The notes under the pieces were generated by a model, which worked only from the letters and a program-made list of their open reading frames with translations, was not told the DNA's origin and searched no databases. This document shows, piece after piece, positions 7,803 to 16,655 of a DNA stretch of 64,000 nucleotides. Position numbers and translations under genes: made by a program. Location: NCBI RefSeq assembly GCF_002443155.1, contig NZ_CP023667.1:3348001-3412000 (forward strand). Reading direction: 5' to 3'. This DNA is from Alcaligenes faecalis (GTDB lineage: Bacteria > Pseudomonadota > Gammaproteobacteria > Burkholderiales > Burkholderiaceae_B). Each line of letters opens with the position of its first letter. Within the stretch, counting starts at the first letter, position 1.

Positions 7803-8503
7803 ACATGCCCGGCCCGTGTCCAGCTTTGTTTGAATTGCTGGCCCGCCACCGCCTCCTGCAAGGTCTGCCCATCGAGGTCATCCAGCATTTGTGCCATGAC
7901 GCCCTGGCTCAGCACGCCAGCGCCGGCCAGATTCTGTTCAATGAAGGTGACGAGGCCCGCTATTGCTTGCTGGTCGATAGCGGCCAGGTAGAAATCCTGC
8001 GCTACAGCCAAAATGGCGACGAACGTGTTTTCAACGTATTCGAGCCCGGCCAACTGGTAGCGGAAGCCGCCATGTTCATGCCGCATGGTCGCTACCCCAT
8101 GTGCGCCCGCGCCAAAGGGACAGTACGCGTCTACAAGCTCTCGCGCAGCAGTCTGCAAGAAGCCTGCCGCCGCTGGCCCGAACTGGCCATGAACATGATG
8201 GCTGGCCTGAGCAGCGCCTTGTATGCACAGGTCAACAAAGTGGATTGGATTTCCGCCAGCTCGGCCGCCGAGCGCCTGGCCAACTACTTGCTGAATCTGC
8301 AGGCCCGCCAAGGGGAACATATCCAATTGCCTTTGAACCAACGGCAACTGGCCGCCCATTTGGGCATACGGGCAGAAACCTTGAGCCGTTTGTTTACCGA
8401 CTGGCAGGCGCGTGGTTATGTCAGCGGCAAGCGCAGCGACTGGCAGGTACATGACCAGGCCCACCTGCGCCGTTTGGCCAGTCCAGCCCAACGCTCTTTT
8501 TAA
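7790..8503 (+). CDS. CRP/FNR-family regulator, DNR-like
   Basis: A regulator of about 237 residues: cyclic-nucleotide-binding-type beta-roll (ILFNEGDEARYCLLVDSGQVEIL and AEAAMFMPHGRYPMCARA), a dimer helix, then a helix-turn-helix (RQLAAHLGIRAETLSRLFTDW). The recognition helix carries the E-x-x-S-R pattern of FNR/DNR proteins, which read TTGAT-like half sites. It lacks the N-terminal cysteine cluster of FNR and matches DNR-type nitric-oxide/low-oxygen regulators better, including AEAAMFM. Start uncertain: ATG at 7724 lies upstream of the promoter and Fur box; 7790 and 7805 are the realistic choices, neither with a good ribosome site. It lies between two copies of one operator and probably controls the divergent uptake operon and the following globin gene. 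Confidence 0.8.
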   Translation: MTKVNMPGPCPALFELLARHRLLQGLPIEVIQHLCHDALAQHASAGQILFNEGDEARYCLLVDSGQVEILRYSQNGDERVFNVFEPGQLVAEAAMFMPHGRYPMCARAKGTVRVYKLSRSSLQEACRRWPELAMNMMAGLSSALYAQVNKVDWISASSAAERLANYLLNLQARQGEHIQLPLNQRQLAAHLGIRAETLSRLFTDWQARGYVSGKRSDWQVHDQAHLRRLASPAQRSF

Positions 8504-8519
8504 GCGATCGACGCACTCA

Positions 8520-8560
8520 TGACTTTTGTCATTGGAGACCCTTTCAAGCAGACCGAGAAT
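8520..8560 (+). promoter_or_regulatory. FNR/DNR-type class II promoter for the globin gene
   Basis: TGACTTTTGTCA (8520-8531) is the exact reverse complement of the palindrome at 7791-7802; the identity covers 16 bases (8520-8535). GAGAAT at 8555-8560 begins 29.5 bp from the palindrome centre, as at the divergent promoter. Transcription would start near 8567, which leaves ATG 8592 as the first usable globin start. Confidence 0.6.
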
Positions 8561-8591
8561 GCCGACTTTTAGCTTCTCTGGCTTGATACCC

Positions 8592-9266
8592 ATGACACAC
8601 TCGCCGCCGCAGGCCGATTACACCGAAGCCGACATCCGCCAACTGGTGACCCAGTTCTACGCCCAGGTACGGCAAGATGTACAACTAGGCCCGATTTTTG
8701 AACACCATGTGCAGGACTGGGACGAGCATCTGGATATGCTGTGTGATTTCTGGTCGGCCATTTTGCTGGGCACACGCCGCTTCAAGGGCGCCCCGATTGC
8801 GCGCCATGCGGCCCTGCCCGAGTTATCCTGGCCCTTGTTTGAACGCTGGCTGGAAATTTTCCACCAAACCACGGCCAATCTGGGCAAACCCGCCCTGCAA
8901 GAAAAGGCAGACGCCATGGCAGACCGAATTGCCGCCAAACTCTGGCAAACCTATCAGGCGCAAAGCAATCAAACGCGCCTGCCCGACACCCTGCCCGAAG
9001 GGCTGGAACGCTACAGCCAATCCCCCGTTTTCACGCCGGACAATTTGCCCGAGGCCCTGCGCCGTGCCCACAACACCAAGGCCGGCACCTGGGGCCTACT
9101 GCGGGTTCAAACCGGCGTACTGCGCTTTGCGCTGGACCAGGAGCCCTTTACCGAAGTAGTCCTGACAGCCGGCCAATGCGTGGTCATCGAGCCCCAGATT
9201 CTGCACCACGTGGAGTTCGAGCTGCCCGGCAGCTTTCAGATCGAATTCTTCAAACAAGCCCGCTAA
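8592..9266 (+). CDS. Group III truncated haemoglobin fused to a DUF1971 (YeaR/TehB-N-like) domain
   Basis: A 224-residue fusion. Residues 1-125 read as a group III truncated globin: an early YTEADIRQLVTQFYAQVRQD, then GPIFEHHVQDWDEHL, FWSAILLGT, and a likely haem-ligating His in PIARHAALP followed by FERWLEIFHQT. Residues 132-224 are a small beta-barrel of the DUF1971 group (LPEGLERYSQSPVFTPDNLPEALRR, then a cupin-like run ending HHVEFELPGSFQIEFF), related to YeaR of E. coli, which is induced by nitrate and NO. The upstream frame to 8526 uses a TTG and runs across the proposed -10, so ATG 8592 is chosen. Role inferred: NO or peroxide handling under low oxygen. It is driven from its own FNR-type site. 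Confidence 0.8.
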   Translation: MTHSPPQADYTEADIRQLVTQFYAQVRQDVQLGPIFEHHVQDWDEHLDMLCDFWSAILLGTRRFKGAPIARHAALPELSWPLFERWLEIFHQTTANLGKPALQEKADAMADRIAAKLWQTYQAQSNQTRLPDTLPEGLERYSQSPVFTPDNLPEALRRAHNTKAGTWGLLRVQTGVLRFALDQEPFTEVVLTAGQCVVIEPQILHHVEFELPGSFQIEFFKQAR

Positions 9267-9503
9267 ATTGAAAAAATCCCTTGCAAACAGTAGGTGAATA
9301 CCCGCATCACCGACTACACTTGCGGCTCTGGCGTGAAAACCTCAATAGAATCAAGATTGTCCTTGATCAATTAGTCACGCCCTTCGGGCAGTAACCCATA
9401 AGTTCAACGCTTATACTGTTCAACTATAAAACAGGGGCAGAGCTCACAAGGCGATTCCCCTCACGATTTCAAACACGAAAACACAATCCTATTGGAGAGC
9501 CGC
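9267..9503 (+). promoter_or_regulatory. Promoter region of the formate dehydrogenase operon
   Basis: No gene is seen here. A hairpin-forming repeat ATCAAG-N6-CTTGAT lies at 9350-9367. A GTTCAAC direct repeat (9402-9408 and 9418-9424) is followed by TATAAA at 9425-9430; TTCAAC at 9403-9408 is 16 bp upstream of it, a possible sigma-70 pair. No exact FNR site was found: TTGATCAATTAGTCA at 9363 is one base out of register. Confidence 0.35.
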
Positions 9504-12500
9504 ATGGTGAACATGAATCGGCGTCAGTTCTTCAAAGTGACGGGGGCCTCGCTGGCCAGTTCCAGCATGGTTTTGCTGGGCGCTGCGCCCACCCCCGCCA
9601 TGGCGGAAGTCAGGCAGTACAAACTGACCCGCATGACAGAGACGCGAAATACCTGTCCTTACTGTTCTGTAGCCTGTGGAGTGCTGCTGTACTCCCGTGG
9701 TGACGGTGCCATGAATGCCGAGCCCAGCGTGGTTCACATCGAAGGCGACGCGGACCACCCGGTCAATCGCGGCACACTCTGTCCCAAGGGCGCAGGCTTG
9801 GTGGATTTCATCAAGAGCCCCAACCGACTCAAATACCCCGAATACCGCGCCGCTGGCTCGGACAAATGGGAACGCATCTCCTGGGAAGACGCTTTCACGC
9901 GTATTGCCAAGCTGATGAAAGAAGACCGCGACGCCAACTTCCAGACCACGGCTGAAGATGGCACCGTCGTCAACCGTTGGCTGACCACGGGCATGCTGGC
10001 TGCTTCGGCAAGCAGTAACGAAGTGGGCTATGTCACCCATAAAGTCATCCGCAGCATGGGTGTACTGGCGTTCGATAACCAAGCACGTGTCTGACACGGC
10101 CCGACGGTGGCAGGTCTTGCCCCGACGTTTGGCCGTGGAGCGATGACGAACCATTGGGTCGACATCAAGAACGCGGATATTGTGCTGATTATGGGCGGCA
10201 ACGCAGCCGAGGCGCACCCCTGTGGTTTCAAATGGGTGACCGAGGCCAAAGCACACAACAATGCAAAACTGATCGTTGTGGATCCACGCTTTACGCGTTC
10301 GGCATCCGTGGCGGACTATTACGCGCCTATACGCACCGGTAGTGACATCACCTTCCTGGGTGGCGTCATCAAATACCTGCTGGATAACGACAAGATCCAG
10401 CACGAATACGTGCGCAACTACACCGATATGCCCTTTATCGTGCGCGAAGACTTTGACTTCGAGCAGGGGCTGTATTCGGGCTACAACGAAGAAAAACGCA
10501 GCTACGACAAGTCCTCCTGGGACTACGAGCTGGGCGAGGACGGTTACGTCAAAACCGACCCCACCTTGCAACACCCACGCTCGGTCTACCAACTGCTGCG
10601 CAAGCACTACGAGCGCTACACGCCCGAGATGGTGGAACGCGTCTGTGGCACGCCCAAGGACAAGTTCCTGAAAGTCTGTGAAATGCTGGCCTCGACCGCT
10701 GAACCGGGTCGCGCGGGCACCATTCTGTATGCACTGGGCTGGACGCAACACAGTATTGGTTCGCAGATCATCCGTACTGGCGCCATGGTCCAGCTGCTGC
10801 TGGGCAATATTGGTATTGCCGGCGGTGGCATGAACGCGCTGCGCGGACACTCCAACATTCAGGGTCTGACTGACCTGGGCTTGATGTCCAACCTGCTGCC
10901 CGGCTATCTGACTTTGCCCAACCAGGCCGAGAAAGAGTTTGACGGCTACATTGGCGCGCGTGCCCAACAGCCGCTCCGCCCCAACCAGCTAAGCTACTGG
11001 CGCAACTACAAGAAGTTCCACGTCAGCCTGATGAAGGCCTGGTTTGGTGATGCCGCCCAGGCCGACAATAACTGGGCCTACGACTACCTGCCCAAGCTGG
11101 ACAAGCTCTACGACATGCTGCAAGTGTTCGAGCTGATGGACGAAGGCAAGATGACGGGCTACATCTGTCAGGGCTTCAACCCCCTGGCGGCGGCACCGTA
11201 CAAGGCCAAGCTGCTACGTGGTTTCTCCAAGCTCAAGTACATGGTCATCATGGACCCGCTGGTCACGGAAACGTCAGAGTTCTGGAAGAACTATGGCGAG
11301 CACAATGATGTCGATTCCGCTTCCATCCAGACCGAAGTCTTCCGTCTGCCCACCACCTGTTTCGCCGAGGAAGAAGGCGCACTGGTGAACTCGGGCCGCT
11401 GGTTGCAATGGCACTGGAAGGCCGCCAACCCTCCGGGCGAGGCCAAGAGCGACATTGAGATCATGAGTACGCTGTTCACGCGCATTCGCTCGCTGTACCA
11501 GAAAGAAGGCGGTGCCTTCCCTGATCCGATCCTGAACCTGTCCTGGCCCTACTCCAACCCGGATGATCCAACCGCCGCTGAACTGGCCAAGGAATATTCG
11601 GGCCGCGCACTGGTGGATCTGCATGATCCCAAGGATCCGACCAAGATCACGCGTAAAGCAGGCGAGCAGCTGGATGGCTTTGCCGAATTGCGCGACGACG
11701 GCACCACGCTTAGCGGTTGCTGGATCTATGCCGGTGCCTGGACGCAGCAAGGCAATATGATGGCTCGCCGCGACAATAGCGACCCCACCGGCATCGGCCA
11801 GACGCTGAACTGGGCCTGGGCCTGGCCAGCAAACCGCCGCGTGCTCTACAACCGTGCTTCCTGTGACCTGACCGGCAAGCCCTTTGACCCACGCCGCAGC
11901 CTGGTTCACTGGGATGGCAAGCGCTGGGGTGGTGCGGACGTCCCCGACTACAAGGCCGATGAAAATCCGGCTGATGGCATGGGTCCGTTCATCATGAACC
12001 CCGAAGGTGTCGCCCGCTTCTTTGCCCGTAAGGGCATGGCAGAAGGCCCCTTCCCCGAGCACTACGAGCCCTTTGAAAGCCCGCTCAGCTACAACCCGCT
12101 CAGTCCTGACGAGCCACGTGCCATGACCAACCCGGCAGCGCGTATCTTCAAGGACGACCTGGCGGCCATGGGTACGGTAGACAAGTTCCCCTATGTGGGC
12201 ACGACCTACCGCCTGACCGAGCACTTCCACTACTGGACCAAGCACGTGAAGCTGAACGCCATCGTGCAGCCGGAACAGTTTGTGGAAATTGGCGAGGAAC
12301 TGGCCAAGGAAGTGGGCATTGTGCAAGGCGACCGCGTCAAGGTGTCCTCCAACCGTGGCTACATCAAGGCCGTGGCGGTGGTGACCAAGCGCATCAAGGC
12401 CCTGAACGTGGATGGCAAGGTTGTCCACCAGGTGGGTATCCCGCTGCACTGGGGATTTGTGGGTCTGGCACGACCTGGTTTCCTGATCAATGCATTGACA

Positions 12501-12578
12501 CCGCCCGTGGGTGATGGCAACTCGCAAACGCCAGAGACCAAGGCCTTCCTGGTTCAACTTGAAAAAATTAAGGAGTAA
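9504..12578 (+). CDS. fdnG: Formate dehydrogenase-N alpha subunit, selenoprotein
   Basis: A 1024-residue Mo/W-bis-MGD enzyme subunit that oxidises formate to CO2 in the periplasm. The twin-arginine signal is NRRQFFKVTGAS; a [4Fe-4S] site follows with Cys51, Cys54, Cys58 and Cys93 (CPYCSVACGV and TLCPKG). An in-frame TGA at 10092-10094 falls exactly at the selenocysteine position (ARV-U-HGPTVAGLAPTFGRGAMTNHW), residue 197. The frame continues without shift to 12578, so the two open frames are one gene. The ATG at 9504 follows GGAGAG. The gene lies upstream of fdxH (3-bp gap) and fdnI, and selA, selB and selC follow, which supports UGA recoding here. Electrons pass to the beta and gamma subunits and then to quinone. 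Confidence 0.95.
10092..10130 (+). promoter_or_regulatory. Selenocysteine UGA codon and SECIS hairpin
   Basis: Directly after the UGA (10092-10094) the mRNA can fold CGG (10105-10107), a bulged U, and GGCA (10109-10112) against UGCC (10118-10121) and CCG (10122-10124), with the loop GGUCU. The bulged U and the GGUCU loop are the features SelB reads in the known bacterial fdhF and fdnG hairpins, and the distance from the UGA agrees. Confidence 0.85.
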
Positions 12579-12581
12579 GCC

Positions 12582-13499
12582 ATGGCCTTGCAATCACTTG
12601 ATATCAAACGGCGCTCCGCAACCACCACCCCCATGCCCAGCGTGCGCGAGCCCGTGGGCGGGGAGGTCGCCAAGCTGATCGACACCAGTAAGTGCATTGG
12701 CTGTAAGGCCTGTCAGGTCGCCTGCATGGAATGGAACGATACGCGCGACGAAGTCGGCCACAACGTCGGGGTGTATGACAATCCGGCTGACCTGACCGAC
12801 AAGTCCTGGACCATCATGCGTTTTGCGGAGTATGAAAACCCCGCTGGCGATCTGGAATGGCTGATTCGCAAAGACGGCTGTATGCACTGCGAGGACCCAG
12901 GCTGCCTGAAGGCCTGTCCCTCGCCGGGCGCCATCGTGCAGTACACCAACGGCATTGTGGATTTCCACGAGGAAAACTGCATTGGCTGCGGCTACTGCGT
13001 GACCGGCTGTCCTTTCGATGTGCCCCGCATCTCGGAAAAGGACAAGAAAGCCTACAAGTGCACCTTGTGTTCAGACCGTGTCGCGGTCGGACAGGAACCG
13101 GCCTGTGCCAAGACCTGTCCTACCGGCGCGATTGTGTTCGGTACGAAAGAAGACATGCAGCACCACGCTGAAGAGCGTATCGAAGACCTGAAATCGCGTG
13201 GCTTTGAGAACGCCGGTCTGTACGACCCGGCCGGAGTGGGCGGCACCCACGTCATGTACGTGCTGCACCACGCCGACAAGCCCGAGCTGTACAGCGATCT
13301 GCCCAAAGACCCGCAGATCAGTCCGATGGTCTCGCTCTGGAAGGGAGTGGCCAAACCACTGGGCGTTGCTGCCATGGCACTGACCGCCCTGATTGGTTTC
13401 TTCCACTACATCCGAACCGGTCCTAACGAGACTGACGAGGAAGACGAGCGCCGCGCCGACGAGGACGCACGCAAGATCCAGGAGGCTCACCATGACTGA
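12582..13499 (+). CDS. fdxH: Formate dehydrogenase beta subunit (Fe-S electron transfer)
   Basis: A 305-residue electron-transfer subunit. It has four Cys groups for four [4Fe-4S] clusters: [37 protein letters not shown], and CTLC...CAKTCP. A single hydrophobic helix near residues 245-280 ([18 protein letters not shown]) anchors it in the inner membrane, as in FdnH. The ribosome site AAGGAG lies just inside the end of fdnG. The stop overlaps the start of fdnI by 8 bp. It relays electrons from the periplasmic alpha subunit to the cytochrome subunit. Confidence 0.93.
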   Translation: MALQSLDIKRRSATTTPMPSVREPVGGEVAKLIDTSKCIGCKACQVACMEWNDTRDEVGHNVGVYDNPADLTDKSWTIMRFAEYENPAGDLEWLIRKDGCMHCEDPGCLKACPSPGAIVQYTNGIVDFHEENCIGCGYCVTGCPFDVPRISEKDKKAYKCTLCSDRVAVGQEPACAKTCPTGAIVFGTKEDMQHHAEERIEDLKSRGFENAGLYDPAGVGGTHVMYVLHHADKPELYSDLPKDPQISPMVSLWKGVAKPLGVAAMALTALIGFFHYIRTGPNETDEEDERRADEDARKIQEAHHD

Positions 13500-14145
13500 T
13501 CACAACCGCAAGGGCATGATTCAGCGCTACACCACCAGTCAGCGCATTAATCACTGGATCATTGCCATGAGCTTTGTGCTGCTGGCCTTGTCCGGGCTGG
13601 CGCTGTTTCATCCGTCAATGTTCTGGCTGACCAATCTGTTTGGCGGCGGTCCGTGGACACGCATTCTTCACCCGTTTATTGGCGTGGTAATGTTTGTGTG
13701 CTTTTTCCTGTTTGCGGCTCGCATGGTACGGCACAATATGTTCTCCAAGGGTGACGCGGCCTGGCTGCGTCACTTCAAGGACGTGCTCAATGCCAAGGAC
13801 GAGCGCATTCCCGAAGTAGGCCGCTATAACGCCGGGCAAAAAATCCTGTTTTTTGCTTTGGTGATCTTCATGATCGGCCTGCTGGCAACCGGTGTGGTGA
13901 TGTGGCGCGAATACTTTTCCGCCTTCTTCCCCATCTGGGCTATCCGCCTGGCCTCCGTGCTGCACGCGGTTTGCGCCCTGCTGATGATTTGCGCGATTAT
14001 CGTGCACATTTACGCCGGTATCTGGGTAAAGGGTTCGGTCAAAGCCATGACCCGTGGCACGGTCACCCGTGCCTGGGCTTGGAAACACCACCGCGCCTGG
14101 TTCCGTGAAGAAATGGAAAAAGGTCCCAGCCGTCCTGCCGAATAA
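13492..14145 (+). CDS. fdnI: Formate dehydrogenase gamma subunit (cytochrome b556)
   Basis: A 217-residue membrane cytochrome with four helices (about residues 20-40, 55-78, 112-135 and 150-172) and the family's early His in [18 protein letters not shown], plus later His residues in helices 2 and 4 that can bind two haem b groups. The start at 13492 is an ATG overlapping the fdxH stop; the longer frame from 13393 only duplicates fdxH in another frame. It carries electrons from formate to the quinone pool. A hairpin with a T-rich tail follows the gene. Confidence 0.92.
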   Translation: MTDHNRKGMIQRYTTSQRINHWIIAMSFVLLALSGLALFHPSMFWLTNLFGGGPWTRILHPFIGVVMFVCFFLFAARMVRHNMFSKGDAAWLRHFKDVLNAKDERIPEVGRYNAGQKILFFALVIFMIGLLATGVVMWREYFSAFFPIWAIRLASVLHAVCALLMICAIIVHIYAGIWVKGSVKAMTRGTVTRAWAWKHHRAWFREEMEKGPSRPAE

Positions 14146-14171
14146 GCGGGGCTTTGGTACATAAGCAACCC

Positions 14172-14210
14172 GGCTGCCATGCACCATTTCGGGCATGGCA
14201 GCCTTGTTTT
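14172..14210 (+). terminator. Terminator or attenuator between fdnI and fdhE
   Basis: An 11-bp stem (GGCTGCCATGC at 14172-14182 with GCATGGCAGCC at 14193-14203) with a 10-nt loop is followed by TTGTTTT. It ends only 13 nt before the fdhE start, so it may lower expression of fdhE and the sel genes relative to the structural genes. Confidence 0.7.
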
Positions 14211-14222
14211 CAGGAGTCTGTC

Positions 14223-15149
14223 TTGCAACGCATCCTTCCGCGCGGCGAAATCGAAAGTCTGGACCACACCTCCATCCCCCGACTGCGCCTGCCTGTGCGA
14301 GCCAGCGTCTTTGCAGACCGGGCAGCACGTCTGCGCCAATTGGCTGATGGCAACCCCGTCGGCGCCTACCTGCTCTTGCTGGCACATCTGGTGGACGGGC
14401 AGCACAGGCAGCTTACTGCACTTGCCCCGGCCGAACTGCCCGCTGATGTGCTGGAAACGGCACAAAGGCACGGTATGCCGCCCTTGCTGGCCTCGGGCTG
14501 GAAACGCGATCCGCAGTGGCTCAGCATCTTGAACAGCCTGCTCAATCACATGATCAATACCTCGGACGTGCCTGCCGCCGCCCAAGAGGTTTGCCAGGAT
14601 CTGCTCCAGAAAGCCGAGTCTGACCCACAAAAGCTGGAAGATCTGGCTGACGCGATTCTGGCCGAGCAGTTGCCAGAACAAGATGGTGCCGCCGCACCTT
14701 TTGTCATGGCCGCCTTGCAGGTCTACTGGACACATCTGGCCTGCTCGCTGACCGAAGGCCAACTGTCTGTGACCAGCCCCTTTGGCGTGTGCCCCTCCTG
14801 CGGCAGCCTGCCCGTATCCAGCGTGGTACGTGTCGGTGGTCGTGAAGATGGTTGCCGCTACATGTGCTGCCCTCGTTGCAGCGTGGAATGGCATCTGGTA
14901 CGCGTGACCTGCTCGCACTGCGAGAGCACCAAAAGCGTGGCTTACCATGCCATTGAAGATGGCCCGGAAGGGATCAAGGCCGAGTCCTGCGACAACTGCC
15001 ACACCTACCGCAAAATCTTCTACCAGGAAAAACAACTGGGCCTTGATCCAGTTGCAGACGACCTGGCCAGTCTGGCTCTGGACGTTCTGATGGGCGAAGA
15101 AGGCTATTCCCGCGCCAGCGGCAATCCGCTTCTTTGGCATCAGTCTTAA
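14223..15149 (+). CDS. fdhE: Formate dehydrogenase accessory protein FdhE
   Basis: A 308-residue cytosolic maturation protein with the rubredoxin-like Cys pairs of the family: CPSCGSLPVSS, CCPRC, CSHCES and CDNC, and the ending LASLALDVLMGEEGYSRASGNPL, which is close to E. coli FdhE. The start is a TTG at 14223, six bases after AGGAG; the frame upstream to 14154 is open but unlike the family and contains the terminator hairpin. FdhE acts on the alpha subunit before Tat export. It follows fdnGHI and precedes selA. Confidence 0.88.
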   Translation: MQRILPRGEIESLDHTSIPRLRLPVRASVFADRAARLRQLADGNPVGAYLLLLAHLVDGQHRQLTALAPAELPADVLETAQRHGMPPLLASGWKRDPQWLSILNSLLNHMINTSDVPAAAQEVCQDLLQKAESDPQKLEDLADAILAEQLPEQDGAAAPFVMAALQVYWTHLACSLTEGQLSVTSPFGVCPSCGSLPVSSVVRVGGREDGCRYMCCPRCSVEWHLVRVTCSHCESTKSVAYHAIEDGPEGIKAESCDNCHTYRKIFYQEKQLGLDPVADDLASLALDVLMGEEGYSRASGNPLLWHQS

Positions 15150-15161
15150 GCTAAGATTCCC

Positions 15162-15193
15162 CTACGCCTTGCTGCTTCACGCACAAGGCGTAG
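15162..15193 (+). promoter_or_regulatory. Hairpin between fdhE and selA
   Basis: CTACGCCTTG (15162-15171) pairs fully with CAAGGCGTAG (15184-15193) around a 12-nt loop. No T-run follows, so this is either a weak terminator or an RNA-stability element in the 84-bp gap before selA. Confidence 0.5.
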
Positions 15194-15233
15194 CTGATGG
15201 ACCCTGCCCATAGACTCAAATGCCTGCCTTTGA

Positions 15234-16655
15234 ATGATGAGCCCTACTCCTGAACTCTCTCCCGCCCACATTCCCTCCCTGGACCGCTTGCTGCGCTCGC
15301 CAGAGTTCCAGCCCTTGCTAAGCCAGTTCGGCCATACGCGCCTTAGTCAAAGCGCGCGCGGCCATTTACAGGCACTGCGAGAGGCAGTGTTGAGGGGATC
15401 ACTAAGCCCTCAGGATCTGGAGCCCGCTCAGCTTGCCAAAGCACTGCAAGCACAGTTGCAGGAAGAATCCCGGTTGCAGCTGCGCCCAGTCTTCAATCTG
15501 ACCGGCACCGTGCTGCACACCAATCTTGGACGTGCGATGCTGCCGGACGAAGCCATACAGGCTGTCGTCCAGGCCATGCGCTCGCCCGCCAATCTGGAAT
15601 TTGATCTGGAAACCGGCGGCCGAGGCGACCGCGATGACCTGATCAACCCCTTGCTCTGCGAACTGACCGGCGCTGAAGCCGCCACGGTCGTGAACAATAA
15701 TGCCGCCGCCGTGCTGCTGATGCTCAGCACCCTGAGCCCCCACCGCGAGACCGTGGTGTCGCGCGGCGAACTGGTTGAAATTGGCGGCGCCTTCCGTATC
15801 CCCGACATCATGAAGCGTGCCGGTGCTCGTCTGCATGAGGTGGGCACCACCAACCGTACCCACGCGGCTGACTACGAAAACGCCATCAACGAGCGCACCG
15901 CCATGTTGATGAAGGTGCATTGCAGCAACTACGCCGTCAAAGGTTTCACCAAAAGCGTTGCAGTCGAAGAGGTTGCACAGATCGCCAGGAAGCACGGCCT
16001 GCCCACCAGCGTGGATCTGGGCAGCGGCACCTTGGTGGACCTGAGCCAGTGGGGCCTGCCGCCCGAGCCCACCGTGCGCGAGACCATCGAAGCCGGTGCC
16101 GATATCGTGACTTTCAGCGGCGACAAGCTGCTGGGTGGCCCCCAGGCCGGTCTGATCGTAGGCCGGGCAGACCTGATCGCCAAGATCAAGAAAAACCCGC
16201 TCAAACGCGCTCTGCGCGTGGGCAAAATCACCTTGGCAGCGCTGGAGCCTGTGCTGGCCTTGTACCGTTCGCCAGAGCGCTTACCCGAACACCTGACCAC
16301 CCTGCGTCTGCTGACCCGACCTTCTGCAGAGATGCGCGCCCAGGCGCTGCGTTTGGCACCCGTCCTGCAGCAATGGGTGGGGACACAATTTGCAGTCGAA
16401 CCCACTGCCATGCTGAGCCAGATTGGCAGCGGTGCTTTGCCCGAAGACGTGCTGCCCAGCTTTGGACTGCGCTTTGCCTACCAAGGCACAGGCCGTCCGG
16501 GCCGCCATCTGACTCAACTGGAAAAACGCCTGCGCACTTTGCCCCAGCCCGTCATCGGGCGCATTGCGCAAGATGCCTTTTGGCTGGACTTGCGCTGTCT
16601 GGAAGAACCCTTTGAGGCCGCCTTCAGCGCACAACTGATTCCCGAGCAAGCATGA
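15234..16655 (+). CDS. selA: L-seryl-tRNA(Sec) selenium transferase
   Basis: A 473-residue PLP enzyme that converts Ser-tRNA(Sec) to Sec-tRNA(Sec) with selenophosphate. The PLP lysine is Lys298 in [13 protein letters not shown]. Other family landmarks are [14 protein letters not shown] (85-101), [12 protein letters not shown] and [11 protein letters not shown]. The length is normal for SelA. Two ATG codons in tandem (15234 and 15237) could start the protein. The stop overlaps the selB start (ATGA), so the two are translationally coupled. Confidence 0.95.
   Translation: MMSPTPELSPAHIPSLDRLLRSPEFQPLLSQFGHTRLSQSARGHLQALREAVLRGSLSPQDLEPAQLAKALQAQLQEESRLQLRPVFNLTGTVLHTNLGRAMLPDEAIQAVVQAMRSPANLEFDLETGGRGDRDDLINPLLCELTGAEAATVVNNNAAAVLLMLSTLSPHRETVVSRGELVEIGGAFRIPDIMKRAGARLHEVGTTNRTHAADYENAINERTAMLMKVHCSNYAVKGFTKSVAVEEVAQIARKHGLPTSVDLGSGTLVDLSQWGLPPEPTVRETIEAGADIVTFSGDKLLGGPQAGLIVGRADLIAKIKKNPLKRALRVGKITLAALEPVLALYRSPERLPEHLTTLRLLTRPSAEMRAQALRLAPVLQQWVGTQFAVEPTAMLSQIGSGALPEDVLPSFGLRFAYQGTGRPGRHLTQLEKRLRTLPQPVIGRIAQDAFWLDLRCLEEPFEAAFSAQLIPEQA

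Noticed and set aside
8526..8591. Upstream starts (TTG 8526 or ATG 8559) for the globin fusion
   Set aside because: They cover the operator and the proposed -10 hexamer; ATG 8592 fits the globin family and the predicted transcript.
9350..9378. FNR site in the fdn promoter (TTGATCAATTAGTCA)
   Set aside because: The half sites are one base out of register for the N4 spacing; only a weak hairpin remains.
9492..12578. fdnG read as two genes or a pseudogene split by a stop at 10092
   Set aside because: The stop is a UGA at the known selenocysteine position, the frame continues without shift, a SECIS hairpin follows and selA/selB/selC are next door.
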